NCBI GenBank assembly: GCA_963750195.1
Contig: CAVVPS010000005.1
Span: 496,001 to 560,000, forward strand
DNA from: AP-15 sp963750195
Lineage (GTDB): Bacteria; Pseudomonadota; Alphaproteobacteria; ATCC43930; CGMCC-115725
Direction: 5' to 3'
Length of the DNA stretch: 64,000 nt
This document shows positions 56,279-64,000 of the stretch, piece by piece. The position numbers and the translations under genes are program-made. Positions within the stretch are counted from its first letter, which is position 1; each line of letters opens with the position of its first letter. The notes below the pieces were generated by a model. It was given only the letters and a program-made list of their open reading frames with translations, was not told the origin of the DNA and did not search any database.

Positions 56279-57409
56279 GTGACGATTTCGCTCGCCTGGC
56301 GGATCCTGACTCATCAAAAGGGGCGGACAGCGCTCGCGCTCGTCGGGATCTTCATGGCGATCCTACTAGTCTTTATCCAGCTGGGCCTGTTTTTTGCGGT
56401 GCCGCAGGGAGGAATGCTGCTGTACGACAATATGCGCTTTGATCTGCTGTTGGTTTCGGACCAGTACGAATATCAGGCGCAGCCGGGCGCCTTCGCGCTG
56501 AGCCGGCTCGATCGGGTCCGCGCGTCGCCCGATGTCGCGGCTGTGACGCCGATCTATTTTGCGGTGGGGAAATGGAAAGGTGGCCAGGGCGGCGTATGGC
56601 CGGATGTCTTCGTGATCGGTTTCGACCCGGCCAGTCACGTCTTTCTGCCCGAAAGCATCGACCGGCAGAGCGCGGTACTCGAGCGACCCGACACGATCCT
56701 TGTCGACAGTGCGACGCGGCCGATCTTCGGTCCGCTTACTCCTGGCCGGGTCGTCGACATCGGTGATCGCGCAGTGAAGCTTGGCGAGCAATACCTGCTG
56801 GGAACCGGTTTTATGGGCCTTGGCGTCGCCCTGGCGAATGAGCCGAACTTCGCTCGTCTCTTCCCCGGCCGCCGGCTCGGCGAAGTCAATCTCGGTTCGA
56901 TCCGACTAAAGCCGGGCGCCGATCCCGACCGCGCCGCGGTTAATTTGCGCAAGCTGCTCGGCGCTGGGGCGAAGATTTTCACCCGCCGCGAACTGGCCGC
57001 CCACGAAACCTCGTACTGGACGACCCGAACTTCGGTCGGGTTGATTTTCGGCTCCGGGTTGCTGATCTCGGTCGTGGTCGGGATCATGGTGGTCTACCAG
57101 ATCGTTTCGACCCAGGTAAGCCGGCAACTGCCGCAATTCGCCACCTTGAAGGCGATCGGCTATAACGACAGCGCGCTCGCGGCTACAGTCGCCGCGATGT
57201 CGCTGTTGATCGTCGCCGCCGCCTTTGTCCCCGCGCTGGCGGCAGCCGTTTGGGTTTATGAGGTTATCCGCCAACAGACCCTGCTGCCGGTGACGATGAC
57301 GCCGGGCCACGCCGCCGCAGTGCTTGCCGCCGCGCTCGCGATGGCGGCGATCGCGGCGCTGTTGGCGCTCGGCGGCCTGCGGCGCGCCGATCCCGCCGAC
57401 GTGTTCTGA
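56279..57409 (+). CDS. DevC-type ABC transporter permease (first)
   Basis: A 376-residue FtsX/MacB-like permease. One membrane helix at the start (ALVGIFMAILLVFIQLGLFF), a large extracytoplasmic domain (about 45-260), then three helices near 262-290, 310-335 and 345-365. YDNMRFDLLLVSDQYEYQ and PQFATLKAIGYND are marks of DevC. DevC proteins work with DevA and an adaptor to export glycolipids or similar compounds. It starts at a GTG. The second permease follows 17 bases after, so both form one membrane part. Confidence 0.87.
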   Translation: MTISLAWRILTHQKGRTALALVGIFMAILLVFIQLGLFFAVPQGGMLLYDNMRFDLLLVSDQYEYQAQPGAFALSRLDRVRASPDVAAVTPIYFAVGKWKGGQGGVWPDVFVIGFDPASHVFLPESIDRQSAVLERPDTILVDSATRPIFGPLTPGRVVDIGDRAVKLGEQYLLGTGFMGLGVALANEPNFARLFPGRRLGEVNLGSIRLKPGADPDRAAVNLRKLLGAGAKIFTRRELAAHETSYWTTRTSVGLIFGSGLLISVVVGIMVVYQIVSTQVSRQLPQFATLKAIGYNDSALAATVAAMSLLIVAAAFVPALAAAVWVYEVIRQQTLLPVTMTPGHAAAVLAAALAMAAIAALLALGGLRRADPADVF

Positions 57410-57426
57410 GGGAGGGGCTGCCGTTC

Positions 57427-58608
57427 TTGTCGACCGCCTCTGCCAGTCCCAGCCGCGGACGACTGCGCCCGGTCCCGCTCGCATGGCGCAATCTTACGGC
57501 GAACAAGCGCCGGTTGGCGCGTTCCGGCGCCGGGATCGGCTTCGCGGTCCTGCTGATGCTGATGCAGCTCGGCTTCGAGCAGGCCTTTTTCGACAGCTCG
57601 CTGCAAGTCATCCGGGGCCTCGACGGCGACCTCTTTTTGCAGAGCGCCCACAAGTACCAGTTCGCGACACAGGACCCGTTTCCCGCCGCCGCCCTGGACA
57701 CCCCTAGGCGGGTGCCCGGGATCGCGACCGCGCGACCGCTTTATGCCGACTGGTACGACGTATTCTGGAAGAATCCTTTCGACGGCAAGGTGTTCTTGGT
57801 CCGCGCCATGGCTTTTGATCCCGAGGAGCCGGTCTTTTCGTTCGCCGATGTTAACGCCGAGCGCCAACAGCTGAATTCGTCCGACACGATCCTCGTCGAC
57901 CGTCGCGCCCGTCGTTTTCTCGGTATGAACCCGCCGGCTGCGAAATCGGAATTGAATGGCGCCACGGTCAGGATTGTCGGCAGCTTTGCCCTCGGTCCCG
58001 ACTTTCAGAACGACGGGACGGTGATCATGAGCACGCGTACGTTCGCCGGCCTGTTGCGCGGCACCGCCGGAAACCCGCCCGGGATCGAGGTCGGGGTAAT
58101 TAAGCTGGCACCCGGAGCCGACCCGGTCACGGTTCAATCGGCGCTCGAGCGAGCGATACCGCGCACGATCGCTGTCATGACCAAGCCTGAGCTGATCGCG
58201 TTCGAGCGCCGGTTTCAGGCGGCGGTTTCTTCGGCCGGACCGATCTTCGCGATCGGGACCGTAGTCGGCTTTGTCGTCGGCATGCTGATCTCGTATCAGG
58301 TTACCTACACCGATGTGTCCGACCAATTGCCGCAATATGCGACGTTGAAGGCAATTGGATACCCGACCCGGTTTCTCCTGCGGGTAGTGCTCGAGCAGGC
58401 GGCGCTGAACGCGCTGGCGGGCTGGATTCCCGCCTGGTTCGCAGGCATTCTGCTGTACAAGGTGATCGCCGAGGTGGCATTGCTACCAATGCGAATGAGC
58501 CCCAAAATCACCCTTTTGAGCCTCGCATTGACCCTCGCCATGTGTCTGATCTCGGCGGCAATAGCGGTGCGTCGGGTGATCGCGGCCGACCCTGCTCAGG
58601 TGTTCTGA
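57427..58608 (+). CDS. DevC-type ABC transporter permease (second)
   Basis: A 393-residue permease related to the one before it, from similar order and motifs: AWRNLTANKRRLARSGAGIG, a helix VLLMLMQLGFEQAFFDSS, and the late PQYATLKAIGYPTRFLLR. A TTG start is preceded by GGGAGGGG. Two different DevC-like subunits in tandem suggest a heterodimeric membrane domain. The stop overlaps the ATPase start (TGATG). Confidence 0.87.
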   Translation: MSTASASPSRGRLRPVPLAWRNLTANKRRLARSGAGIGFAVLLMLMQLGFEQAFFDSSLQVIRGLDGDLFLQSAHKYQFATQDPFPAAALDTPRRVPGIATARPLYADWYDVFWKNPFDGKVFLVRAMAFDPEEPVFSFADVNAERQQLNSSDTILVDRRARRFLGMNPPAAKSELNGATVRIVGSFALGPDFQNDGTVIMSTRTFAGLLRGTAGNPPGIEVGVIKLAPGADPVTVQSALERAIPRTIAVMTKPELIAFERRFQAAVSSAGPIFAIGTVVGFVVGMLISYQVTYTDVSDQLPQYATLKAIGYPTRFLLRVVLEQAALNALAGWIPAWFAGILLYKVIAEVALLPMRMSPKITLLSLALTLAMCLISAAIAVRRVIAADPAQVF

Positions 58609-59744
58609 TGTGTGCCGCCATGGTCGCCGAAGCGCCCGCGCCGACCCCGGTCGAAGCTCTGTCCGCACCACCACCTGCGGTTAGCGTCGAGCGGCTGGAC
58701 CACCATTACGGAGAAGGCGCGGCGCGCAACCAAGTCTTGTTCAACAATTGCATCACGATCCCGCCGGGTCAACTCGTGGTGATGACCGGCCCATCGGGCG
58801 CGGGTAAAACCACGCTGTTAACTTTAATCGGTGCCTTGCGTTCGCTGCAGGAGGGGCGGATCGAAGTACTGGGTCGCGATCTCTCACGCCTCGCCGCCCG
58901 CGACCTTGTCGCGGTGCGGCGCGAGATCGGGTTCATTTTTCAAATGCACAATTTGTTCGACGCGCTGACCGCCTTCGAGAACGTCAAGATGGCGATGCAG
59001 CTCGGCCATGATTCCCTTGAAGCGGGGCGCGGTCACTGCATTGAGCTGCTCGAGCAGCTCGGCCTTGGCCATCGGATTGACTACAAGCCGAGGTTGCTGT
59101 CCGGCGGCGAGCGGCAGCGGGTCGCGATTGCGCGGGCATTGGTCAACCGCCCCCGCCTCGTCCTCGCCGACGAGCCAACCGCCGCGCTCGACAAGGATGC
59201 GACGCGCATCGTCATCGAGTTGCTCAAGCAGTCAACGGTCGAGTACGACGCCGCGGTGATCATGGTCACCCACGATTTTCGGGTCATCGAATGCGCCGAC
59301 CGGCTGGTCCACATGGTCGATGGCCGGATCGTGTCCGACGTGGTGCTGCACGATGCAGTACGGATCTGCGAATTCCTGCGCGCGGTCGATCTGTTCCGGG
59401 CATTGACCCCCGCCCAGCTGACTGCCGTCGCGGAGAAGATGAAAAAGCGCCATTTTGCGCCCGGCGAGACGATCATTCGCGAGGGTGAAGCGGGTGAGGA
59501 GTTTTTCCTGATTGCAGATGGAGAAGTTGACGTGGTCCGCGCCGATCACGAGGTCGCGCGTCTGGGGCGCGGCGAATTTTTCGGCGAGGTGGCGCTGATC
59601 AGCGGCGAGCCTCGCAACGCCACAATCGTCGCCACCGAACCGCTCGACACCTTCGTCCTCGGCAAGTCCGATTTTCAGGCGGCTGTAGTCTCGAGCCCGT
59701 CTTTCCGCGAGCAGCTCTACCGCGTTTATTTCGTGCGTCATTGA
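58608..59744 (+). CDS. DevA-type ABC ATPase fused to a cyclic-nucleotide-binding domain
   Basis: A 378-residue protein of two parts. Residues about 20-245 are an ABC ATPase of the MacB/LolD type: Walker A GPSGAGKTTLLTLIGAL, signature LLSGGERQRVAIARALVNRP, Walker B VLADEPTAALD, and the switch His in VTHDFRVIECADR. Residues about 250-378 are a cNMP-binding domain: HFAPGETIIREGEAGEEFFL, GRGEFFGEVALISGEPRNAT. Most DevA proteins lack this tail, so export may be gated by cAMP or cGMP. No adaptor (DevB) gene lies next to it. Confidence 0.85.
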   Translation: MCAAMVAEAPAPTPVEALSAPPPAVSVERLDHHYGEGAARNQVLFNNCITIPPGQLVVMTGPSGAGKTTLLTLIGALRSLQEGRIEVLGRDLSRLAARDLVAVRREIGFIFQMHNLFDALTAFENVKMAMQLGHDSLEAGRGHCIELLEQLGLGHRIDYKPRLLSGGERQRVAIARALVNRPRLVLADEPTAALDKDATRIVIELLKQSTVEYDAAVIMVTHDFRVIECADRLVHMVDGRIVSDVVLHDAVRICEFLRAVDLFRALTPAQLTAVAEKMKKRHFAPGETIIREGEAGEEFFLIADGEVDVVRADHEVARLGRGEFFGEVALISGEPRNATIVATEPLDTFVLGKSDFQAAVVSSPSFREQLYRVYFVRH

Positions 59745-59821
59745 CCGCGCGCCCGGTTGCGCAAAATGGTCGCATGGACTCGCGATAGCAATCCTTCGGC
59801 TAGCTTGGTCTCAGGGCCCTC

Positions 59822-61696
59822 TTGCCAGGTGCGGCCAACTCGCCTATGCGCTGGCGCGTGGCCGAGATCGCACCCGCCGAGGGTAACGAGGAGATCGAGT
59901 CCGCAGCCCCCGGTAGCCGGCGCGCCGAGGCGCGGCTGCGCGACAGCGAGCTGTTTTTGCTCGTGCTCGCGCTGGGCGCAGGGGTCGCCGCCGGCCTCGG
60001 CGTCGTCCTCACCGACCTGCTGCTCGACTTCGTCCGGCACTTTGCCTTCGCCGTCCCGGACGAGGGCCACCTCAGCGAAGCCAACGCCATCGTGGAGCCG
60101 GCCCGCCTGATGCTGATGCCCGTTCTGGGCGGTATCTTGGTCGGCCTCTCCTCCCTCCTGTTGCGCCGGTGGCGCCCGCGCGAGGTGGTCGACGCGATCG
60201 AGGCGAACGCTCTGTTCGGCGGCCGGATGTCGCTCAGCGACAGTCTCGGCCTGGTCTGGGTGACGATTCTATCTGGCGGGTTCGGCGCATCGGTCGGGCT
60301 CGAAGCAGCCTATACCCAGCTCGGCGCCGCTCTCGCCTCGCGGCTCGGGCGCAGCGTCGATCTGCGTCGCGACGACGTGCGCACGCTCGTCGGATGTGGT
60401 GCCGCCGGAGCAATCGCGGCGGCGTTTAACGCGCCGTTGACCGGCGCCTTCTATGCCTTTGAGCTGATTATCGGCAGTTACACGTTGCAGGCGCTGGCGC
60501 CGGTCGGGATCGCCGCCTTAACCGGGGCCTTAGTTGTGCGCGGGCTCGTCGGCTCAAATCCGATCTTTGTCGTCTGGCACGACATCGCTTTGTCGCCATC
60601 GGATTATCTTGCTTTTTTCGGCCTCGGGCTGGCTTCGGCCGGGCTCGGTATCCTGACCATGAAAGGGGTGACCTCGACCGAGAGCCTGTTCCGTTCGCAA
60701 GCTGTGCCGCGTTGGGCGCGCCCGGCGCTGGGCGGGCTGATTGTCGGTCTGATCGCGCTGCCCTTTCCGCAGGTTCTCGGCAGTGGCCACGGCGGCATCC
60801 TGAGCGCGCTGCATTCGGGCTTCGCTCTTCCGTTTCTCGCTGGGTTGATCGTGGCCAAGATCATCGCCTCGGCGATATCGATTGGCTCGGGGTTTCGCGG
60901 TGGGCTGTTCAGCTCCTCGCTGTTTCTAGGTAGCCTGTTCGGCAGCCTGATCGGCGACCTGCTGACGCAACTCGGCCCGGGGCTCGCCGCTGACCCGCTG
61001 ATCTATGCATTGGTCGGTATGGGGGCAGTCGCCGCCGCGATCGTCGGGGCGCCGATGACGATGATCATGCTGGTGCTCGAAACGACCGGCGATTTCTCGG
61101 CTACGATCGGCGTCATGGTCGGAGTCGTCACCGCCGCGATCGCAGTGCGCCATTGGTTCGGCTATTCGTTTGCCACTTGGCGGTTTCATCTGCGCGGGCT
61201 GGCAATCCGCAGCCCCGAGGATGTTGGCTGGATTAACGAGCTGCTGATCGGCCCGATGATGCGGCGCGACCCGGCTGTTATTTCCGCCGACCTGCCGCTC
61301 GACGAGCTGCGCCGGCGGTTTCCGGCGGGCAGCACCAAGCAGGTATTCGTTGTCGACAGTGACGGCCGTCTGTCCGGCATCATCGATCCCACCGAGGCAA
61401 ACAGTGGCGAAGAGGCTAAGACTGTCGGCACCCTCGTTTCCGAACCCGCGCCGTATCTGTTGCCGGGCGATGATTTGCGCACCGCCCTAGATCGCTTCAG
61501 CCAGGCGGCGCAGGAGACGCTGCCGGTCATCGATAACCCCGATGGTCGCCGGATTCTCGGCTATCTGAGCGAAGCCTACGCACTGCGCCGGTATGCCCAC
61601 GAGCTCGAACGCCACCGCGGTGCGCAGCAAGACGACGCTGGGATCTTCAGCCCCACCGCCGGAGATTCGACGGTCATGCCGCCAGCGCAAAAATAG
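59822..61696 (+). CDS. CLC chloride channel/transporter with a CBS-like tail
   Basis: A 624-residue membrane protein with a CLC core (about 40-455) and two CBS-like domains after it (MMRRDPAVISADLPLDELRR, VFVVDSDGRLSGIIDPTEAN, LLPGDDLRTALDRFSQAAQE). The helix-F motif reads GGFGASVGLEAAYTQ. The gating Glu (Glu148 of the E. coli protein) is kept, while the usual R-E-G-P is not. The N-terminal GSGIP is replaced by PREVVDAIEANAL, so the usual selectivity Ser is not in place. GSGFRGGLFSSSLFLGS is well kept. The start may be TTG or the ATG of MRWRVAEI at 59846. Confidence 0.83.
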   Translation: MPGAANSPMRWRVAEIAPAEGNEEIESAAPGSRRAEARLRDSELFLLVLALGAGVAAGLGVVLTDLLLDFVRHFAFAVPDEGHLSEANAIVEPARLMLMPVLGGILVGLSSLLLRRWRPREVVDAIEANALFGGRMSLSDSLGLVWVTILSGGFGASVGLEAAYTQLGAALASRLGRSVDLRRDDVRTLVGCGAAGAIAAAFNAPLTGAFYAFELIIGSYTLQALAPVGIAALTGALVVRGLVGSNPIFVVWHDIALSPSDYLAFFGLGLASAGLGILTMKGVTSTESLFRSQAVPRWARPALGGLIVGLIALPFPQVLGSGHGGILSALHSGFALPFLAGLIVAKIIASAISIGSGFRGGLFSSSLFLGSLFGSLIGDLLTQLGPGLAADPLIYALVGMGAVAAAIVGAPMTMIMLVLETTGDFSATIGVMVGVVTAAIAVRHWFGYSFATWRFHLRGLAIRSPEDVGWINELLIGPMMRRDPAVISADLPLDELRRRFPAGSTKQVFVVDSDGRLSGIIDPTEANSGEEAKTVGTLVSEPAPYLLPGDDLRTALDRFSQAAQETLPVIDNPDGRRILGYLSEAYALRRYAHELERHRGAQQDDAGIFSPTAGDSTVMPPAQK

Positions 61697-61979
61697 CCGC
61701 GGCAAATCCGCATCGCTGCGTTATCTGCGACATTATGCCGTGACGGCTGCACACGGCGTCGGGTTCGCTTTGCCGGGCGGCAAGCGCAAATTTAATGGCA
61801 CAATTACGCATGGCTGCGCTACAGTACGGGCAATACTGAAGCCGTCCAGACCGTAAGCTGGCCGTGAGATGACGATCCCGCCGGCGAGCGGGAGGCGACA
61901 CCTATACGTTCCTGATAGACTACCGCGTCGCCGCTCTGACCGTCGGCGCAACCTAAGGCTGAGAGGAAAGGCCCACAGT

Positions 61980-63077
61980 ATGGCGCAAGTGGCGCTTCGC
62001 AATATCGTCAAGACCTTCGACAAGACCCCAGCGGTGCGGGGGATCGATCTCGACATCGCGGACCGTGAGTTCATCGTGCTCGTCGGACCATCGGGATGCG
62101 GAAAAAGCACAACCTTGCGGATGATCGCCGGGCTCGAGGAATGCACCGAGGGCGAGATCTATATTGGCGACCAACTGGTCAATGATGTGCCGCCCAAGGA
62201 TCGGGACATCGCGATGGTGTTCCAAAACTACGCGCTCTACCCGCACATGACCGTGTTCGAAAACATGTCGTTCGGTCTACGGCTGAAGAAATTCCCGAAG
62301 CTGGAGATCAAGGAACGCGTCGAGGCTGCCGCCCGCATCCTTGACATCACAGACCTATTAGACCGCCGGCCAAAGGCGTTGTCAGGCGGGCAGCGACAGC
62401 GAGTGGCGATGGGCCGCGCGATTGTGCGCAATCCCAAGGTCTTTCTCTTCGACGAGCCGCTGTCTAACCTCGATGCCAAGCTGCGCGTGCAGATGCGCAC
62501 TGAGATCAAAAAAGTGCATCAAAAGGTCACGACGACGACGGTCTATGTGACCCACGACCAGGTCGAAGCGATGACCCTGGCCGATCGGGTCGTCGTCATG
62601 AATGCCGGACGGATTGATCAGATCGGCACGCCGTACGAGGTCTACCACAATCCAAGGACCCGCTTTGTCGCGGGATTCATTGGCTCCCCGATGATGAATT
62701 TGCTGCCTTGCCGCCTGGTCGAGAATGGCAGTGGGTTGACCGTCCGTCTGTCTGACTGGCTCTCCTTTCCGGTTCCGCCGTCGCGCGAGGCGCATTATCG
62801 TCCGCGGGCCGGCAGCGAGCTGTTGTTCGGATTGCGCCCCGAGCACATTACCGAGGCGCGCGGGGAGGCTGCTCCCGGCGTTGTGCCGTTCTCGGCGCGG
62901 CTCGACGTCGTCGAGCCGATGGGTATGGAGACGATGGTCTATTTCATCGTCGACGGGGTCGAGGTGTGCGGCCGAGTCAACCCGACCTCGGCTGGTCTCG
63001 TCGGCGAGTCGATGCCGCTCGCCGCCGACCTCAATCGCATGCATCTGATCGATCCGCGGACCGAACTGGTCGTCTGA
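61980..63077 (+). CDS. Sugar-type ABC transporter ATP-binding protein (UgpC/MsmK-like)
   Basis: A 365-residue ATPase. Walker A GPSGCGKSTTLRMIAGLEE, Q-loop FQNYALYPHMTVFENM, signature LSGGQRQRVAMGRAIVRNP, Walker B VFLFDEPLSNLDAKLR, and VTHDQVEAMTLADRVVVMNA are complete. The C-terminal TOBE domain has LLFGLRPEHITEA. The MsmK/UgpC type powers import of sugars or glycerol phosphate. No permease or binding-protein gene stands next to it here, so it may serve several systems or be an orphan. GAGAGGAAAGG lies before the ATG; the 283 bases upstream hold nothing recognisable. Confidence 0.9.
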   Translation: MAQVALRNIVKTFDKTPAVRGIDLDIADREFIVLVGPSGCGKSTTLRMIAGLEECTEGEIYIGDQLVNDVPPKDRDIAMVFQNYALYPHMTVFENMSFGLRLKKFPKLEIKERVEAAARILDITDLLDRRPKALSGGQRQRVAMGRAIVRNPKVFLFDEPLSNLDAKLRVQMRTEIKKVHQKVTTTTVYVTHDQVEAMTLADRVVVMNAGRIDQIGTPYEVYHNPRTRFVAGFIGSPMMNLLPCRLVENGSGLTVRLSDWLSFPVPPSREAHYRPRAGSELLFGLRPEHITEARGEAAPGVVPFSARLDVVEPMGMETMVYFIVDGVEVCGRVNPTSAGLVGESMPLAADLNRMHLIDPRTELVV

Positions 63078-63163
63078 TCTCGCCTCGGGCGCTCGCGGCC
63101 GGCCGAAGCATCGATCAAAATGTGCCGTACCCGCAGTCCGGTGACGACTGAGAGGGATGCGGA

Positions 63164-63919
63164 ATGACGCTCACTGGAAGGGTGGCGCTGGTCAGCGGCG
63201 CGGCGGGCGGCATCGGGCGGGCGATTTCGATCGCCTTCGCCGAGGCCGGGGCGGCGGTCGCCTGTTGCGATATCGATATGGCCGGTGCAACGGAGACGGT
63301 CCGGCTGGTCGAAGAGGCAGGTGGGCAGGCGTTTGCCCGGGATTGCGACGTCGCCGTCGAAATTGAGACGCGCGAGGCTGCGGCTGCAACCCGCGACGCG
63401 TTTGGGAAGCTCGACATCCTAGTGAGCGGTGCTGCCCCGCATGATGCCGGGGGCACGGTACTCGAGACTGCTCTCGCCGAGTGGGAACGGGTGTTGGCGG
63501 TCAACCTGACCGGGTCGTTTTTGCTCTGCCGCGCCGTGCTGCCCTTGATGATCGCCGGCGGTGGGGGATCGATTATCCTGATCGCTTCGCAGCTCGGGCG
63601 CGTCGGCAGCGCCAGCCGTGCAGCCTATTGCGCGACCAAAGGCGCGCTGATCCAGCTCGCCAAGGTTATGGCGATCGACCACGCCGGCCAGAACATTCGG
63701 GTCAACACGTTGTCGCCTGGAGCGGTCGAAACCGAGCGGCTGCTGCGCCGCTACGGCAGCATCGCGGCGGCGAGCGAAGCCCTCGGCCCCAAACATCTGC
63801 AAGGGCGTCTTGGTCGCCCGTCCGAGATTGCCGCGGCTGCGGTCTTTCTTGCCGGCGATGCCGCGAGCTTTGTCACCGGAAGCGACCTCCTCGTCGACGG
63901 CGGCTACACCGCGGTCTGA
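63164..63919 (+). CDS. Short-chain dehydrogenase/reductase (SDR)
   Basis: A 251-residue classical SDR. The NAD(P) motif is VALVSGAAGGIGRAISIAFA; the acidic CDIDMAG after the second strand suggests NAD. The NAG-like ILVSGAAPHD, catalytic Ser in ILIASQLGRVG, and Tyr and Lys in SRAAYCATKGAL are all in place. The end FVTGSDLLVDGGYT is typical. It should oxidise or reduce a hydroxyl on a small substrate. GAGAGGGA lies before the ATG. Confidence 0.9.
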   Translation: MTLTGRVALVSGAAGGIGRAISIAFAEAGAAVACCDIDMAGATETVRLVEEAGGQAFARDCDVAVEIETREAAAATRDAFGKLDILVSGAAPHDAGGTVLETALAEWERVLAVNLTGSFLLCRAVLPLMIAGGGGSIILIASQLGRVGSASRAAYCATKGALIQLAKVMAIDHAGQNIRVNTLSPGAVETERLLRRYGSIAAASEALGPKHLQGRLGRPSEIAAAAVFLAGDAASFVTGSDLLVDGGYTAV

Positions 63920-63930
63920 GCCTTTGGCAC

Positions 63931-64000
63931 TCAGACCGCGACTTCGACAAGAAACGGGCCGGGCGCGGCGATCCCTTCGGCCAGGCGGTGGTTGAATTCC
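63931..64000 (-). CDS. C-terminal end of a ThDP-dependent enzyme (partial)
   Basis: The minus strand carries an open frame from the right edge that ends with TGA at 63931-63933. The last residues, EFNHRLAEGIAAPGPFLVEV and AV, look like the end of acetolactate-synthase-like thiamine diphosphate enzymes, where A-x-x-A-P-G-P-x-L-x-E-V is common. The rest lies outside the window. It is convergent with the SDR. Confidence 0.55.
   Translation of the reverse strand, partial: EFNHRLAEGIAAPGPFLVEVAV

Overview
This GC-rich window looks like a chromosomal segment of an alphaproteobacterium, probably a soil or freshwater Rhodospirillales-like organism. That is an inference from gene content: CaiB/BaiF CoA-transferases, amidohydrolases, acyl-CoA enzymes, NIPSNAP, DedA and TerC proteins, dispersed palindromes of the type seen in this class, and a PEP-CTERM protein. 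About 60 genes lie on both strands in short operons. There is one tRNA (Phe, GAA, CCA encoded), one intact IS66 element, one internally deleted IS630 remnant, and no CRISPR array or rRNA.

Layout. 0-13 kb: mmsA, a TrmA/RlmD-type RNA methyltransferase, CoA-transferase and amidohydrolase, an MFS transporter, a frameshifted PEP-CTERM gene with a sigma-54-like promoter, NIPSNAP, a lipoprotein, an M20 amidohydrolase, and a MaoC / CoA-ester-lyase pair. 13-22 kb: IS630 remnant, DedA, SAM hydrolase, TerC, a MarR-GNAT fusion, a decayed radical SAM gene, then a three-gene uracil-catabolism (URC) cluster (GTP cyclohydrolase II homologue, DUF1688, uracil phosphoribosyltransferase) and tRNA-Phe. 22-27 kb: an operon of molybdopterin oxidoreductase, VWA protein and membrane J-domain protein, divergent from a frameshifted acyl-CoA dehydrogenase. 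27-33 kb: a decayed lipoprotein gene split by IS66 (2,446 bp, 8-bp target duplication), followed by a frameshifted multi-domain cell-wall hydrolase.

33-44 kb: aspartate dehydrogenase and nicotinamidase (NAD-related), an FkbM methyltransferase, an RRM protein, an operon of polysaccharide deacetylase, CoA-transferase, two-subunit aconitase X and a ferritin-like diiron protein, a class III nucleotide cyclase and a gamma-glutamyltransferase homologue. 44-56 kb: SMP-30 and D-2-hydroxyacid dehydrogenase, a FUSC/HlyD efflux pair, GFA and DUF3096 proteins, a damaged Rieske/FAD oxidoreductase, DUF2189, a mandelate-racemase-family operon and a secreted beta-propeller protein. 56-64 kb: a DevC-DevC-DevA-type ABC system whose ATPase carries a cNMP-binding domain, a CLC channel with CBS-like tail, a sugar-type ABC ATPase, an SDR, and the end of a ThDP enzyme.

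The most striking global property is how many otherwise well conserved genes (about 14) are split by small indels. Many of these lie in short homopolymers, which suggests assembly or sequencing errors. Others carry in-frame stops, internal deletions or an IS insertion, which suggests real gene decay. The two causes must be separated before any of these genes is called dead.
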